The notes: generated by a model not told the origin, from the letters alone. A stretch of DNA of 64,000 nt from SLRI01 sp964393275 (GCA_964393275.1 CAYMTA010000008.1:1-64000); one strand, 5' to 3'. Positions 46,217-55,621 are shown, counted from the first letter of the stretch. Program-made: numbers and translations.

Positions 46217-47308
46217 TCACTCGCGGTCGCGGCGCAGCCAGCCGCGCCGGTAGAACGACCAGAGGAGGCCGAGCGCTATCGCCAGCATGAGGCCGAGCAC
46301 GGCGGGATAGCCGAAGCGCCAGGCGAGCTCCGGCATGTTCCAGGGCGAGTCGGTGTCGAAGTTCATGCCGTAGAGGCTGGCGATGAAGCCGAGCGGGATG
46401 AAGATCGTGGAGATGATGGTCAGCACCTTCATGATCTCGTTCATCCGCGCGCTCTGGCTCGACAGATAGACGTCGAGCAGGCTGGTCGCGATCTCGCGAT
46501 AGGTCTCGACCATGTCCATGAGCTGGATGGCATGGTCGTAGGCATCGCGAAGGTAGGTGCGGGTGGTGGCGCTGATCTCCTCGTGCTCGTCGCGCAAGAG
46601 CGCGTTCAGCATCTCGCGCATCGGCCAGACCGCCCGGCGCAGGCTCAGGAGGTCGCGCTTCACCCGGTGCACGCGCTCGACGTGGTCCGGCTCGGGATTC
46701 TTGACCACGACGTCCTCGAGATCCTCGATCTCCTCGCCGAGCGTCTCGAGATAGGGAAAATAGCTGTCGACGGCGGCATCGATCAGTGCATAGCCGAGAT
46801 AGTCGGGCCCGAGCTGGCGGACCCGCCCCTTGCCATGCCGCAGGCGTTCGCGAACCGGCTCGAAGCAGTCGCCCGGCCGCTCCTGGAAAGTCAGGACGAA
46901 GTCCCGGCCGACCGCCATCGCCACCTGCTCGCCTTCCGCCCCGCTCTCGTCTGTCAGCATGCGAAAGACGACGAACACGTGACCGTCGTAGCTCTCCGCC
47001 TTGGGCCGCTGGTGGGTGTTGACCGCATCCTCGACGGCGAGCGGGTGCACGCCGAAGGCCGCGGCGACCTCGGTGATCGCCGCATGGTCGGCGAGGCCCG
47101 AGATGTCGACCCAGAGCACGGCCCGGGAACCGCGCAGGCCGGCGATCCGCGCCGACGGGCAGGTCGGGATCTCCTCCAGCCGATCGGGACCGTAGGCGAT
47201 GGCGGTGATGCTGGTCGCTGCCGCCGTGGGGTCGACGATGAGCAGGCCGGGTGCCGCACCGGGCCTTGCGCGACGCTTGAGAAACCGGCGGCGCTTCATG
47301 CGACCCAA
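46217..47308 (-). CDS. corA: CorA-type magnesium/cobalt transporter, 363 aa
   Basis: Cytoplasmic N-terminal domain with 'PLAVEDAVNTHQRPKAESYD' (~95-114), long helices, then two C-terminal transmembrane helices around the selectivity motif YGMNF (~313-317) in 'FIPLGFIASLYGMNFDTDSP'. Ends in an Arg-rich cytoplasmic tail. Two close ATGs (47308 and 47299) are possible. Forms a pentameric Mg2+ channel in the inner membrane. Confidence 0.93.
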   Translation of the reverse strand: MGRMKRRRFLKRRARPGAAPGLLIVDPTAAATSITAIAYGPDRLEEIPTCPSARIAGLRGSRAVLWVDISGLADHAAITEVAAAFGVHPLAVEDAVNTHQRPKAESYDGHVFVVFRMLTDESGAEGEQVAMAVGRDFVLTFQERPGDCFEPVRERLRHGKGRVRQLGPDYLGYALIDAAVDSYFPYLETLGEEIEDLEDVVVKNPEPDHVERVHRVKRDLLSLRRAVWPMREMLNALLRDEHEEISATTRTYLRDAYDHAIQLMDMVETYREIATSLLDVYLSSQSARMNEIMKVLTIISTIFIPLGFIASLYGMNFDTDSPWNMPELAWRFGYPAVLGLMLAIALGLLWSFYRRGWLRRDRE

Positions 47309-47356
47309 GGGTGGACGCTGTCGCTGGTGATCCGGCTCCCGCTCATCAGACGTTCG

Positions 47357-48982
47357 TCAAAAGCCGGTCACCTGCAGGTCCGCAGGGTGGCGGATGCGGT
47401 AGCCGAACGTCACGGTCTCGCTCGCCCCGGGAGGCAGCTCGAGCTGCCAGACGAGCACGCCCGCCTTGTCATCGGGCGCCGTCCTCGCCGGCGGCGTCGT
47501 CCCGGGCAACCGCTCCACCGTGATCCGCGTATCGCGCGGCACCGGCAGGCGGTCGAAGAGCTCGACCGTCACCGGACCCGGACGTCGGTTGGTGACGGTG
47601 GTCGAGAAAAGGCGCTCGTGCTGGCGCGTCGTGCCGATGAGGCCGGACGCGGAGCGCTCGTCGGTCAGAAGCCTGCGCTCGATCGAAACGGCCGGGTCGG
47701 CGCCGAAGCCGAGCTCGAGCGGCTCGCCGGGCTGCAGTCCCGCGAGCTCCGTCTCGCCGATCGGCGTCCCGTCCCGATAGAGAAAGACCGGCCCCGGCAG
47801 GAGCGGGGCCGTGCCCGTGTGGTCGACGGAGGTGGTCAGGTAGGCGCTGGGGTCGACCTCCGGCAGGGCCTGCCAGGTGAGCTCGGCAGTGGCGGACACG
47901 GTCTCGACGGCAACCCGATGTGCCGTCCCGTCGGCCGCGATGGTGACCGGATCGGCCACCCTGTAGGTCGCATCGAAAGCGCTCCGGTCGATGGCCACGG
48001 CCGCGAAGTCCGCCGAGGCCAGGGACTTCTCGGCGCTCATGCGGGCGGCCATTGACGCCGGGCTCGGCGGCTCGACCCAGACATCGATGTACCAGGGCTC
48101 GACCACGGGTGCCGCCGTCCGCCAGCCCGCCGTCGCGGTGGAGAGCGTCAGCTCGACATCGGTCCAGTCCTCGCCCGTGCTCTGGGTGACCATGGCGCTC
48201 GCCGCGAGGTCCAGCATCGCCGCCTTGGTGTCCAGCCGCGCGTCGTAGGCGGGCGTGAACGAGGCCCGCTGGACCTCGTAGGCGAGCTCGAGCATGGCGG
48301 GCCCCGCCGATGTGCGCTCGACCGGCAGGGTGACCTCGAGCCGGCGCATCGGGTCGTCCCCGAGCCGGCCGATCTCGCGCTCGAGCCGGGCGATGTCGGC
48401 GTCGAGCTCGTCGATGACGCCCTGTGCCACGCGCATCTGGCGGAGCGCATCGCTGCCGCGTGTTTCGATGAGGCTGATCAGCCCGTCGAGGTCGGCGAGC
48501 GGGTGCTCGCCACCGAGGCCGGGCTGCAGATTGGGCTGGCGCAGGACGTCGAGCACCAGTTGCTGGACCGACACCCGATCCCGCTCGACGCGCCGGCGCC
48601 GCTGCAGCGTATCGAGCTCGTCGGTCAACCTGGCGGCCGTCGGGTTGACCGGCCGCGGCGTCTCGACCTCGCGAAAGACCGGGCGGCCGATGACGATGCC
48701 GGAGCCGACGGCGGCGAAGCGCAGGCTGTGCCGATCGAGCGCCACGGGCAGGTCGGGGAAGACCAGCTGGTGCTCGCCCTGATCGAGCTCGACCGTCGCC
48801 TCGCGATGCACCGTCGCCCGGTCGAGCTGAACGGTGACGGCGGTGATCCGGCTGGTGACCTTGACATCGTCCGCGAGCGCTCGCGGCACGAATCCCGGGA
48901 GCACGCTGGCCAGCATGGCGAGGCCAAGGACCATGCAGCGGAGACCAGCGTCGCTGTCGGACGGCAAGGGACGTCGGTGCAT
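47357..48982 (-). CDS. MuiA/DUF4139-family periplasmic protein, 541 aa
   Basis: Signal peptide after a short N-terminus (LRCMVLGLAMLASVLPGFVP, ~17-36). N-terminal DUF4140-like strand region ('VQLDRATVHREATVELDQGE'), a central coiled coil (~130-215; 'AQGVIDELDADIARLEREIG') and a C-terminal DUF4139 domain ('EDWTDVELTLSTA', 'RRPGPVTVELFDRLPVPRDT'). The family includes the mucoidy inhibitor MuiA; biochemical role unknown. Start 48982 precedes the best signal peptide. Confidence 0.82.
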   Translation of the reverse strand: MHRRPLPSDSDAGLRCMVLGLAMLASVLPGFVPRALADDVKVTSRITAVTVQLDRATVHREATVELDQGEHQLVFPDLPVALDRHSLRFAAVGSGIVIGRPVFREVETPRPVNPTAARLTDELDTLQRRRRVERDRVSVQQLVLDVLRQPNLQPGLGGEHPLADLDGLISLIETRGSDALRQMRVAQGVIDELDADIARLEREIGRLGDDPMRRLEVTLPVERTSAGPAMLELAYEVQRASFTPAYDARLDTKAAMLDLAASAMVTQSTGEDWTDVELTLSTATAGWRTAAPVVEPWYIDVWVEPPSPASMAARMSAEKSLASADFAAVAIDRSAFDATYRVADPVTIAADGTAHRVAVETVSATAELTWQALPEVDPSAYLTTSVDHTGTAPLLPGPVFLYRDGTPIGETELAGLQPGEPLELGFGADPAVSIERRLLTDERSASGLIGTTRQHERLFSTTVTNRRPGPVTVELFDRLPVPRDTRITVERLPGTTPPARTAPDDKAGVLVWQLELPPGASETVTFGYRIRHPADLQVTGF

Positions 48983-49172
48983 CGGCGGGATCTCCCGTGG
49001 CGACAGCAGGCGAGCCACTTTATGGACGCCCCCAGGGCGGCTGCCAAGCCGCCGGCCGGCTGTCGCTTTGTCGAGCCTCGTTGTCGCGCAGGCGCGTCCG
49101 CGTCATGAAGGTGGCTGCTAGCTCGAACCGGGTTGCAGGCCGGGCCAGACGGCAAATGTGGGAGGCGGCGCG

Positions 49173-51614
49173 ATGCGGACGACGGCGAGGGTGGTGGTGA
49201 TCGGCGGCGGGGTGGTGGGGGTGAGCGCTCTCTACCATCTGGCGAAGCTGGGGTGGACCGACTGCGTGCTGCTCGAGCGCACCGAGCTCACCGCCGGCTC
49301 GACCTGGCACGCGGCCGGCCTGCTGCCGCTCTTCAACATGTCCTATTCGGTCGGCCAGCTCCACCAGTACTCGGTCGAGCTCTACAAGAGGCTCGAGGCC
49401 GAGACCGGCCAGGACGTGGGCTTCCACCCGACCGGCAACCTGCGGCTCGCCACCAATCGCGACCGCATGGACGAGTACCGCAACTACCAGTGCACGGCGG
49501 AGACCATCGGCGTCGAGTGCCACCTGATCGGCACGGACGAGATAAGGAGGCTCTGGCCGCTGGTCGACACGGCGGGGCTGGTCGGCGCCCTCTGGCATCC
49601 GACCGACGGCCATATCGCCCCGGTCGACGTCACCATGGCGCTGGCCAAGGGCGCCAGGGCGATGGGTGCCGAGATCGTCCAGCGGGTCGCCGTCACCGGC
49701 ATCGAGCGTGAGAGCAACGAATGGCTGGTCAGGACGGCGCGGGGCGACATCCGCTGCGAGCACGTGATCTCGGCCACCGGCAACTATGCCCGCACCACCG
49801 CCCGCATGGTCGGGCTCGAGATTCCGGTCGTCCCGGTCGAGCACCAGTACATCGTCACCGACATCGACCCGGCCTTGCGGGACTACCGGGCGACGGGGGC
49901 GAAGGAGCTGCCGATCCTGCGCGAGAGCGATGCGTCCTATTATCTGCGCGAGGAGCGCCTGGGCTGGATCCTCGGCCCTTACGAGAAGGGTGCGCCCGCC
50001 TGCCTCGTCGACGGCGTGCCGGCCAGCTTCGAGAAGGACCTCTTCCCGGGCGATCTCGAGCGCCTGATGCCGCATGTCGAGGCGGCCATGAAGCGGGTGC
50101 CGTCCTTCGAGCACGCCGGCATCAAGGACATCGTCAACGGCCCGATCGCCTACACGCCGGACGGCAACCCGATGGTCGGTCCGGCCTTCGGCCTGCCCAA
50201 TTTCTGGGTCTCCGAGGGTCACAGCTTCGGCGTCACCGCCGCCGGCGGCGCCGGCTGGCAGCTCGCCAACTGGATCGTCGAAGGGGAGCCTTCGGTCGAC
50301 ATGATCGGTGTCGACCCCAGGCGCTTCGGCGTGGTCTCCAAGCATTTCGCCCGGCTGAAGAACGAGGAGGCCTACGAGCACGTCTTCGTCATCCACTACC
50401 CGATGGAGGAGCGGCCCGCCTGCCGCCCGGCCAAGGCGCCGCCGGTTTATGACCAGCTGAAGGCGGCCGGGGCCGTGTTCGGCCAGCGCTTCGGCTGGGA
50501 GCGGCCGATGTGGTTCGCGCCCGAGGGCGTCGAGCCCCGGGACGTCTGGTCCTTTCGCCGCTCCAACTGGTTCGAGCATGTCGGCCGCGAGGTCGAGGCG
50601 ATGCGCGAGCGGGTCGGCCTCATGGAGCTCGGCTCCTTCGCCAAATACACGGTCGAAGGCCCGGGTGCCCGGAGCTTTCTCAATGCCCTGGTGGCGAACG
50701 CCGTTCCGAGGAGCATCGGCCGCATCAACCTCTGCCACGCGCTCAACCCCTCGGGCTCCGTCCGCTCGGAATTCACCATCGCCAGGCTGCCGGACGGGCT
50801 CTGGGGCGAGCGTTTCTATCTGGTCGGCCCCGGCGCCGGGCACGACTACGACTGGGATTTCCTCACCAAGTCCATGCCGCGGGACGGCTCGGTCATCGTC
50901 CAGGACGTGACGACCCAGATGGGCGTGTTCGTCCTGGCCGGCCCCCATGCGCGGCAGGTGCTGGAGAAGCTCGCCGACGCCGACGTGTCGAACGAGGCCT
51001 TCCCCTGGCTCACCGCGCGGGACATCCCCGTCGGCTTCTGCCCGAACGTGCGTGCGCTCCGCGTCAACTTCGTGGGCTCGCTCGGGTGGGAATTGCATCA
51101 CCCGATCGAGTACCAGCGCCAGCTCTTCGAGGCGCTCCTGGAGGCAGGCCGGGACCTGGGTATCGCTCATGTCGGGCTCAGGGCCATGGATTCCATGCGG
51201 CTGGAGAAGAGCTACCGCCTCTGGGGCACCGACCTGAACGCCGAGAACTCGGTCCTCGAAGCCGGGCTCGACCGCTTCGTCCGGCTGCAGAAGGGCCCGT
51301 TCACCGGCAAGGAGGCTCTCATCCGCCAGATCGAGGAGGGCATCCCGAACCGCTTCTGCACGATCGAGATCGACGCCGACGACGCTGATCCCTTCGGCAA
51401 CGAGCCGGTCCTCATGGAGGGGCAGGTGGTCGGCCGCGGCACCGCCGGCGGCTACGGCCACCATGTGAGAAAGTCGCTGATGCTGGGCTACGTGAAGAGC
51501 GCGTTCGCCGAGATCGGCCGCGACTGCCAGGTCCGCGTCCTGGGCGAGCTCCGCCCGGCCCGCATCATCGCCGAGAGCCCGTACGATCCGGAGAACAGGG
51601 CGCTGCGGGCTTGA
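49173..51614 (+). CDS. FAD-dependent dimethylglycine/sarcosine dehydrogenase-like protein, 813 aa
   Basis: Start MRTTARVVVIGGGVVGVSAL, with GGAGG eight bases upstream. N-terminal FAD-binding Rossmann motif GGGVVG (~10-15), 'TAGSTWHAAGLLPLF' (~38-52, including the His typically attached to FAD in this family), and 'PVVPVEHQYIVTD'. From ~430 on, an FAO_M/GcvT-like folate-binding part: 'YTVEGPGARSFLNALVAN', 'SVRSEFTIARL', 'SYRLWGTDLNAENSVLEAGL', and 'PNRFCTIEID' . It would demethylate an N-methylated amine or amino acid, transferring C1 to tetrahydrofolate. Substrate unproven. Confidence 0.88.
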   Translation: MRTTARVVVIGGGVVGVSALYHLAKLGWTDCVLLERTELTAGSTWHAAGLLPLFNMSYSVGQLHQYSVELYKRLEAETGQDVGFHPTGNLRLATNRDRMDEYRNYQCTAETIGVECHLIGTDEIRRLWPLVDTAGLVGALWHPTDGHIAPVDVTMALAKGARAMGAEIVQRVAVTGIERESNEWLVRTARGDIRCEHVISATGNYARTTARMVGLEIPVVPVEHQYIVTDIDPALRDYRATGAKELPILRESDASYYLREERLGWILGPYEKGAPACLVDGVPASFEKDLFPGDLERLMPHVEAAMKRVPSFEHAGIKDIVNGPIAYTPDGNPMVGPAFGLPNFWVSEGHSFGVTAAGGAGWQLANWIVEGEPSVDMIGVDPRRFGVVSKHFARLKNEEAYEHVFVIHYPMEERPACRPAKAPPVYDQLKAAGAVFGQRFGWERPMWFAPEGVEPRDVWSFRRSNWFEHVGREVEAMRERVGLMELGSFAKYTVEGPGARSFLNALVANAVPRSIGRINLCHALNPSGSVRSEFTIARLPDGLWGERFYLVGPGAGHDYDWDFLTKSMPRDGSVIVQDVTTQMGVFVLAGPHARQVLEKLADADVSNEAFPWLTARDIPVGFCPNVRALRVNFVGSLGWELHHPIEYQRQLFEALLEAGRDLGIAHVGLRAMDSMRLEKSYRLWGTDLNAENSVLEAGLDRFVRLQKGPFTGKEALIRQIEEGIPNRFCTIEIDADDADPFGNEPVLMEGQVVGRGTAGGYGHHVRKSLMLGYVKSAFAEIGRDCQVRVLGELRPARIIAESPYDPENRALRA

Positions 51615-51683
51615 GGTCCACTATCGCCAATCCTTGACCCGGGTTGCAAAGGCACGAAACCCGATCTTCGTTCAATGCGCTTG

Positions 51684-52202
51684 TCATTCGCCAACCAGCG
51701 CCCGCAAATCCTTCATCAACAAGAACAAATGCAGCGGATCAGTCGGACTCGACTCGAAGTCGAAGCGTTCGTACCACGCCCGCACCTCTTCGTCCTTGGC
51801 GTGAACCAGAACGGCGCGAATGCCCGCGATCTCGCTCGCCTGCAAGGTCCGCAGCAGCGCATCCTTGAGCAGCGCCCTGCCCAAGCCCCGCCCCTGTTCC
51901 GGTCGATCGACCGCGAGCCGTGCCAGCAGCATGACCGGAATCGGATGGCGCGCCAGCCCGCGCGCGACGCGCCTCGGCGCAACGGCAGGCTCTACCGCGC
52001 CCACGCTCAGGCTGTAGTAGCCCACGACCCTGCTCCGCCCACGACGAACGACGTAGGTCCGGGCACTGCCGGCTTGCTGGTTGGCCAGTGCAAAGCGCCC
52101 AAGGAACCGATTCAGCACCTCGCTGCCGCAGTCGAACCCCTCGAGGTTGTGGACGGCTCCCAGCTTCTCGACCGGCGAGAGCAGGTCGCCGTCGATCGTC
52201 AA
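51684..52202 (-). CDS. GNAT acetyltransferase toxin (TacT-like), 172 aa
   Basis: N-terminal 'HNLEGFDCGSEVLNRFLGRF' (~18-37) and acetyl-CoA-binding 'LARLAVDRPEQGRGLGRALL' (~92-111, Q/R-G-x-G) plus the C-terminal 'AWYERFDFESSPTDPLHLFL' match TacT-type toxins, which acetylate aminoacyl-tRNA and stop translation. Its stop-to-start overlap with the DUF1778 gene (52199-52202) and shared palindromic promoter indicate a TA operon. Confidence 0.88.
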   Translation of the reverse strand: MTIDGDLLSPVEKLGAVHNLEGFDCGSEVLNRFLGRFALANQQAGSARTYVVRRGRSRVVGYYSLSVGAVEPAVAPRRVARGLARHPIPVMLLARLAVDRPEQGRGLGRALLKDALLRTLQASEIAGIRAVLVHAKDEEVRAWYERFDFESSPTDPLHLFLLMKDLRALVGE

Positions 52203-52483
52203 TCCAGCACGCTCTTATCGGCCAGCAGCCGAGCCAGTCGTGGCTTGGCGGCGACGGGACGGTCCAGCACCTCCTGGAACGCCCGCCACCGGGCGTCGTC
52301 GAGCGCGAACAGGCGTCGGTCCACCAGCGCTTCCTCGGCGGCACGGATGCCCGCATCCAGCAGAAACTCGGTCACGTTTCGGCTCGACGAGGTGGCTGCC
52401 CGTTGCAGCAGCGCCTTTTGACCGGGCGTTGCCCGGACCTCGATCCGCTCGGATTTCGCTTCGACGACGGGCACGGCTCGCAT
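52199..52483 (-). CDS. DUF1778 antitoxin (TacA-like), 94 aa
   Basis: Start MRAVPVVEAKSERIEVRATP, ribbon-helix-helix N-terminus ('R....T..QK.LL..AA....RNVTEFLL'), then a toxin-binding C-terminal segment (RRLFALDDARWRAFQEVLDR ending PRLARLLADK). ATG 52483 is preferred over a longer frame from 52531 because the operator/promoter lies at 52508-52541. DUF1778 proteins neutralise TacT toxins and autorepress. Confidence 0.85.
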   Translation of the reverse strand: MRAVPVVEAKSERIEVRATPGQKALLQRAATSSSRNVTEFLLDAGIRAAEEALVDRRLFALDDARWRAFQEVLDRPVAAKPRLARLLADKSVLD

Positions 52484-52507
52484 CCAATCAGCTTCGTGTT
52501 CTGGACA

Positions 52508-52541
52508 CGTACAATGTACGGACATCGCCATGCGGGCACAA
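52508..52541 (-). promoter_or_regulatory. TacAT promoter with 13-bp palindrome
   Basis: On the minus strand: TTGTGC (complement of 52536-52541), 17 bp, TACATT (complement of 52513-52518). The palindrome CGTACAATGTACG (52508-52520) covers the -10. It fits autorepression by the ribbon-helix-helix antitoxin. Confidence 0.65.
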
Positions 52542-52560
52542 GCTCAGGGGCAAAAAATCC

Positions 52561-52914
52561 TCATTCCCACCGCTGCGCGAGCACGATCGGCCGGCCGTGC
52601 GGCGTCGCCGCTGCTGCCGCCCGCCAGGCCGCGGCGAGCGCGGCCAGGCTGTGGGCGGAGGCGACGCCCCTGGCGACGACCAGCCGCTCCAGGGCCGCCA
52701 GCCAGCGGAGGTAATAGTCCGAGCCGTCACGGGAAGCTGGCGCCCTGGCGATCTCGTCGCCCAGCGTCGCCGCCCATTCGGGCCAGGTGAAGAGGCCCTG
52801 CTCGTGCAGCAGCACCGCCATGGCGAAGGCCTGGGCCTGCCAGGGCTCGGCGAAGACGGGGCCCTCCGCATCGCGCGGCAGGCCCGGCAGACCATGGGGA
52901 TCGCCCACCGTCAT
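52561..52914 (-). CDS. Nitrile hydratase accessory protein, 117 aa
   Basis: 'FAEPWQAQAFAMAVLLHEQG' (~20-39), 'FTWPEWAATLGDEIARA' and 'YYLRWLAALERLVVARG' follow the pattern of the accessory/activator protein encoded after cobalt-type nitrile hydratase subunits; it also resembles the N-terminus of the beta subunit. It probably inserts Co3+ into the alpha subunit. ATG overlaps nthB stop (ATGA). Confidence 0.75.
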   Translation of the reverse strand: MTVGDPHGLPGLPRDAEGPVFAEPWQAQAFAMAVLLHEQGLFTWPEWAATLGDEIARAPASRDGSDYYLRWLAALERLVVARGVASAHSLAALAAAWRAAAAATPHGRPIVLAQRWE

Positions 52915-53582
52915 GCGGGTTCGCCGGCCGGCTCGAGATAGCTTTCCCAGGCATCGATGGCGACGCTGACGGTCGGGTCGGCGTCGTCGCCCCAGAGGTC
53001 GGTGGCCTTAAAGCGCACCGTGTAGAGGCGCTCCGGCGCCTCGCCGCGCCCGGCGGCGCTGGTGTCCGGCAGCACATGGAAGCCGTGGTCACGAGTGACG
53101 GTGCCGGTGCGGCCGCGCGCATAGCGGGGCAGGCGGGTGTGGCCAGGGGGGTTCATGAGACGGGCCCGCACCCTCTCGCCCATGGCGAAACGTGGCGGCC
53201 GTTCGGCTGGTCGCGCGGTCGAGGATCCCTTCGCCAGGGCGGGCTCGACCTGATCCGCCTCGAGGATGCCGGCCGCCGGCGGCACGTCGCCGAGCGGCCG
53301 GCCCGCGGCCATCTCCTCGGCGCTGACGAGCCGGCGCTCGGCCATGAGCTTCAGCAGGCCGGCGAGCCAGATCTCGTAGTAGCTCGAGGTCAGATAGACG
53401 CCGGGATCGAGGCTTTCGCGGGCGAATCGCGACTGGTCGATGCTCCAGCCGCCGGGCCGGGCCATGGCGAGGGTCAGGGCGAAGACGCGGTGCTCCCACT
53501 CGCCGTGGAAGACCGGCTCGTCCGCCTCGGGGCGGACCGGGCCGAAGCCCATCATGCCGCCCATGTCCTGGCCGCCGTTCAC
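52911..53582 (-). CDS. nthB: Nitrile hydratase subunit beta, 223 aa
   Basis: GTG start giving V-NGGQDMGGMMGFGPV, the conserved beta N-terminus ('MNG.HD.GG..G.GPV'). 'FHGEWEHRVFALTLAMARPG' and 'SYYEIWLAGLLKLM' (~55-90) and C-terminal 'RVRARLMNPPGHTRLPRYAR', 'LYTVRFKATDLWGDDAD' are typical. Forms alpha2beta2 with the gene upstream. GTGA overlap with alpha stop. Confidence 0.92.
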   Translation of the reverse strand: MNGGQDMGGMMGFGPVRPEADEPVFHGEWEHRVFALTLAMARPGGWSIDQSRFARESLDPGVYLTSSYYEIWLAGLLKLMAERRLVSAEEMAAGRPLGDVPPAAGILEADQVEPALAKGSSTARPAERPPRFAMGERVRARLMNPPGHTRLPRYARGRTGTVTRDHGFHVLPDTSAAGRGEAPERLYTVRFKATDLWGDDADPTVSVAIDAWESYLEPAGEPA

Positions 53583-54202
53583 GGGACCGAGCCCGGACCC
53601 TGGGCGAGGCCGGTGCCGATCATGCTGTCGCGGGTGACGAGGGCAGCGAGGCGCTCCTCGCTCCAGCCATCCGTGCCGGCCGGGCGCTCGGGGATGACGA
53701 GATAGCGGATCTCGGCGGTCGAATCCCAGACCCGGATCTCCTTCGAGGCGGGCAGCACGATGCCGAAATCGGCCAGGACCGAGCGCGGGTCGAGCACGGC
53801 GCGGGAGCGGTAGGGGGCGGATTTGTACCAGACCGGCGGCAGGCCGAGCACCGGCCAGGGGTAGCAGGAGCAGAGCGTGCAGACGACGAGGTTGTGCACG
53901 GTGGCCGTGTTCGGGACCGCCACCATGTGCTCGCCCTGGCGGCCGGTGAAGCCGAGCTCGGCGATGGCGGACGTGGCGTCGGCCAGGAGGCGGGCGCGAT
54001 AGGCCGGATCGTGCCACGCCCGGGCCACCACGCGCGCGCCATTCTTGGGGCCGATCCGGGTCTCGTAGGTCTCGATCAGGCGGTCGAGGGCGGCCGGATC
54101 GACGTAGCCCTTCTGGGTCAGGATGGTCTCGAGGGCGCGCACCCGGGCCTCGATGGGCGTGAGATGGCTGCCGCCGTGGTCGTGATCGCCATGATCGTGC
54201 AT
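53579..54202 (-). CDS. nthA: Nitrile hydratase subunit alpha, cobalt type, 207 aa
   Basis: Metal-binding motif CTLCSC in 'VVCTLCSCYPWPVLGLPPVW' (~105-125) places it in the cobalt class (Thr between first and second Cys; iron enzymes have Ser). 'KSAPYRSRAVLDPR' follows. ATG 54202 is chosen for the GAAGGA site eight bases upstream; 54208 lies too close. The His-rich N-terminus (MHDHGDHDHGGSH) could bind metal. Converts nitriles to amides. Confidence 0.93.
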   Translation of the reverse strand: MHDHGDHDHGGSHLTPIEARVRALETILTQKGYVDPAALDRLIETYETRIGPKNGARVVARAWHDPAYRARLLADATSAIAELGFTGRQGEHMVAVPNTATVHNLVVCTLCSCYPWPVLGLPPVWYKSAPYRSRAVLDPRSVLADFGIVLPASKEIRVWDSTAEIRYLVIPERPAGTDGWSEERLAALVTRDSMIGTGLAQGPGSVP

Positions 54203-54354
54203 GGGCATCTTCCTTCGGTCGCGCGTCGTCCCGGGACCGTCGCGCCGGTCAGATGGTCGAGGCAGCGTCACCTTGAAGCTCGACTACCAGTCCTGCTGGA
54301 ACCATACCAGCGACCGGCAGGCCGGCCAACGATCCAGGGTGACGACAGGGCGGT

Positions 54355-55602
54355 GTGGCGGCCGCCGAGGCGGTCCGGGGCGGGGGGTGGCGCGTGCTGG
54401 TGGTGGTGGTCTTCGCCCTGGTCTATCTCGGCATGGCGCTCGGCCGCTTCCCGGGGCTGCGGATCGACCGGACCGGCGTGGCGCTGGTCGGGGCCATCGT
54501 GCTGGTGCTGGGCGGTGCGGTCGATGGTGCCGGCGCCCTCGCCGCCATCGACTTTCCCACGCTCATCGTGCTGTTCGGCCTGATGGTGCTGTCGGCGCAG
54601 TTCGCGGCCTGCGGCTTCTATGGCCGGTGCGCCGCCCGCCTCGCGGCGACGCCGGTGCCGCCCATGGGGCTCCTGGCACTGGTCGTGCTGGTCGGGGGCG
54701 GGCTCTCGGCGGTGCTCGCCAATGATGTCGTGGTCTTCGCCGTGACGCCGATGCTGGTGCTCGGCCTGACCCGGGCCGGCCTCGACGCCCGGCCCTTTGT
54801 GCTCGCGCTGGCCGCCGCCGCCAATGCCGGCTCGGCGGCGACGCTGATCGGCAACCCGCAGAACATCCTGATCGGCAGTGTCGGCGCGCTCGATTTCTGG
54901 GCCTTCGCCTGGCATTGCGGGCCTCCGGCGATGGCGGCCATGGCGATCGTCATGGGCGTCGTCGGCTGGCGCTGGCGCGGCCGTCTCCGGCTCGGATCGC
55001 CGGCCGGGCGCCCGGCGGCGACCGGCCCGGCGCTCGACCGGGGTGGCGTCGTCAAGGCCGGCATCGCGACGCTCGGCCTGCTCCTGCTCTTCACCACGCC
55101 CCTGCCGCACGTCGAGGGCGTGCTCATGGTGGCGGGGGTGCTGCTGGTCAGCCGCAAGCTGGCGACCCGGCAGCTGCTCGGCACGGTCGATTGGCACCTC
55201 TTGGTGCTGTTCGCCGCCCTTTTCGTCGTCACCGGGGCGCTCGCCGCGACCGGCCTGCCGGCGGCGCTGCTGGCGAGGCTGGGGACGGCGGGGCTGGATC
55301 TCGCCAGCCTGCCGCTGCTCGCCCCGCTCGTGGTGCTCGGCTCCAACAGCATCGGCAACGTGCCGCTGGTCGTGCTGCTCCTCGGCCTGCTGCCGCAGGC
55401 GACGCCGGACACGCTCTACACCCTGGCGCTGGTCTCGACGCTCGCCGGCAATCTCCTCTTGACGGGCAGCCTCGCCAATATCATCGCCGTCGAGCGGGCA
55501 GCTTCGGTCGGGCTCGAGATCGGCTTTCTCGAGCATGCCAGGGTCGGCGTGCCGATCACCGTCCTCTCGCTCGGCGTGGCGCTCGGCTGGCTGGCGCTCT
55601 GA
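54355..55602 (+). CDS. ArsB/SLC13-like membrane transporter, 415 aa
   Basis: About eleven hydrophobic segments; 'LSAVLANDVVVFAVTPMLVL' (~118-137) and 'NAGSAATLIGNPQNILIG' (~160-177; G-N-P-x-N) are hallmarks of the ion-transporter superfamily containing ArsB, NhaD and citrate carriers. A second similar 'NSIGNVPLVVLLLGL' lies at ~328-342. Substrate (anion, arsenite or sodium) cannot be decided. GTG start; divergent from the nitrile hydratase operon. Confidence 0.82.
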   Translation: MAAAEAVRGGGWRVLVVVVFALVYLGMALGRFPGLRIDRTGVALVGAIVLVLGGAVDGAGALAAIDFPTLIVLFGLMVLSAQFAACGFYGRCAARLAATPVPPMGLLALVVLVGGGLSAVLANDVVVFAVTPMLVLGLTRAGLDARPFVLALAAAANAGSAATLIGNPQNILIGSVGALDFWAFAWHCGPPAMAAMAIVMGVVGWRWRGRLRLGSPAGRPAATGPALDRGGVVKAGIATLGLLLLFTTPLPHVEGVLMVAGVLLVSRKLATRQLLGTVDWHLLVLFAALFVVTGALAATGLPAALLARLGTAGLDLASLPLLAPLVVLGSNSIGNVPLVVLLLGLLPQATPDTLYTLALVSTLAGNLLLTGSLANIIAVERAASVGLEIGFLEHARVGVPITVLSLGVALGWLAL

Positions 55603-55621
55603 AGGGAAGGCTGCATCGTCA

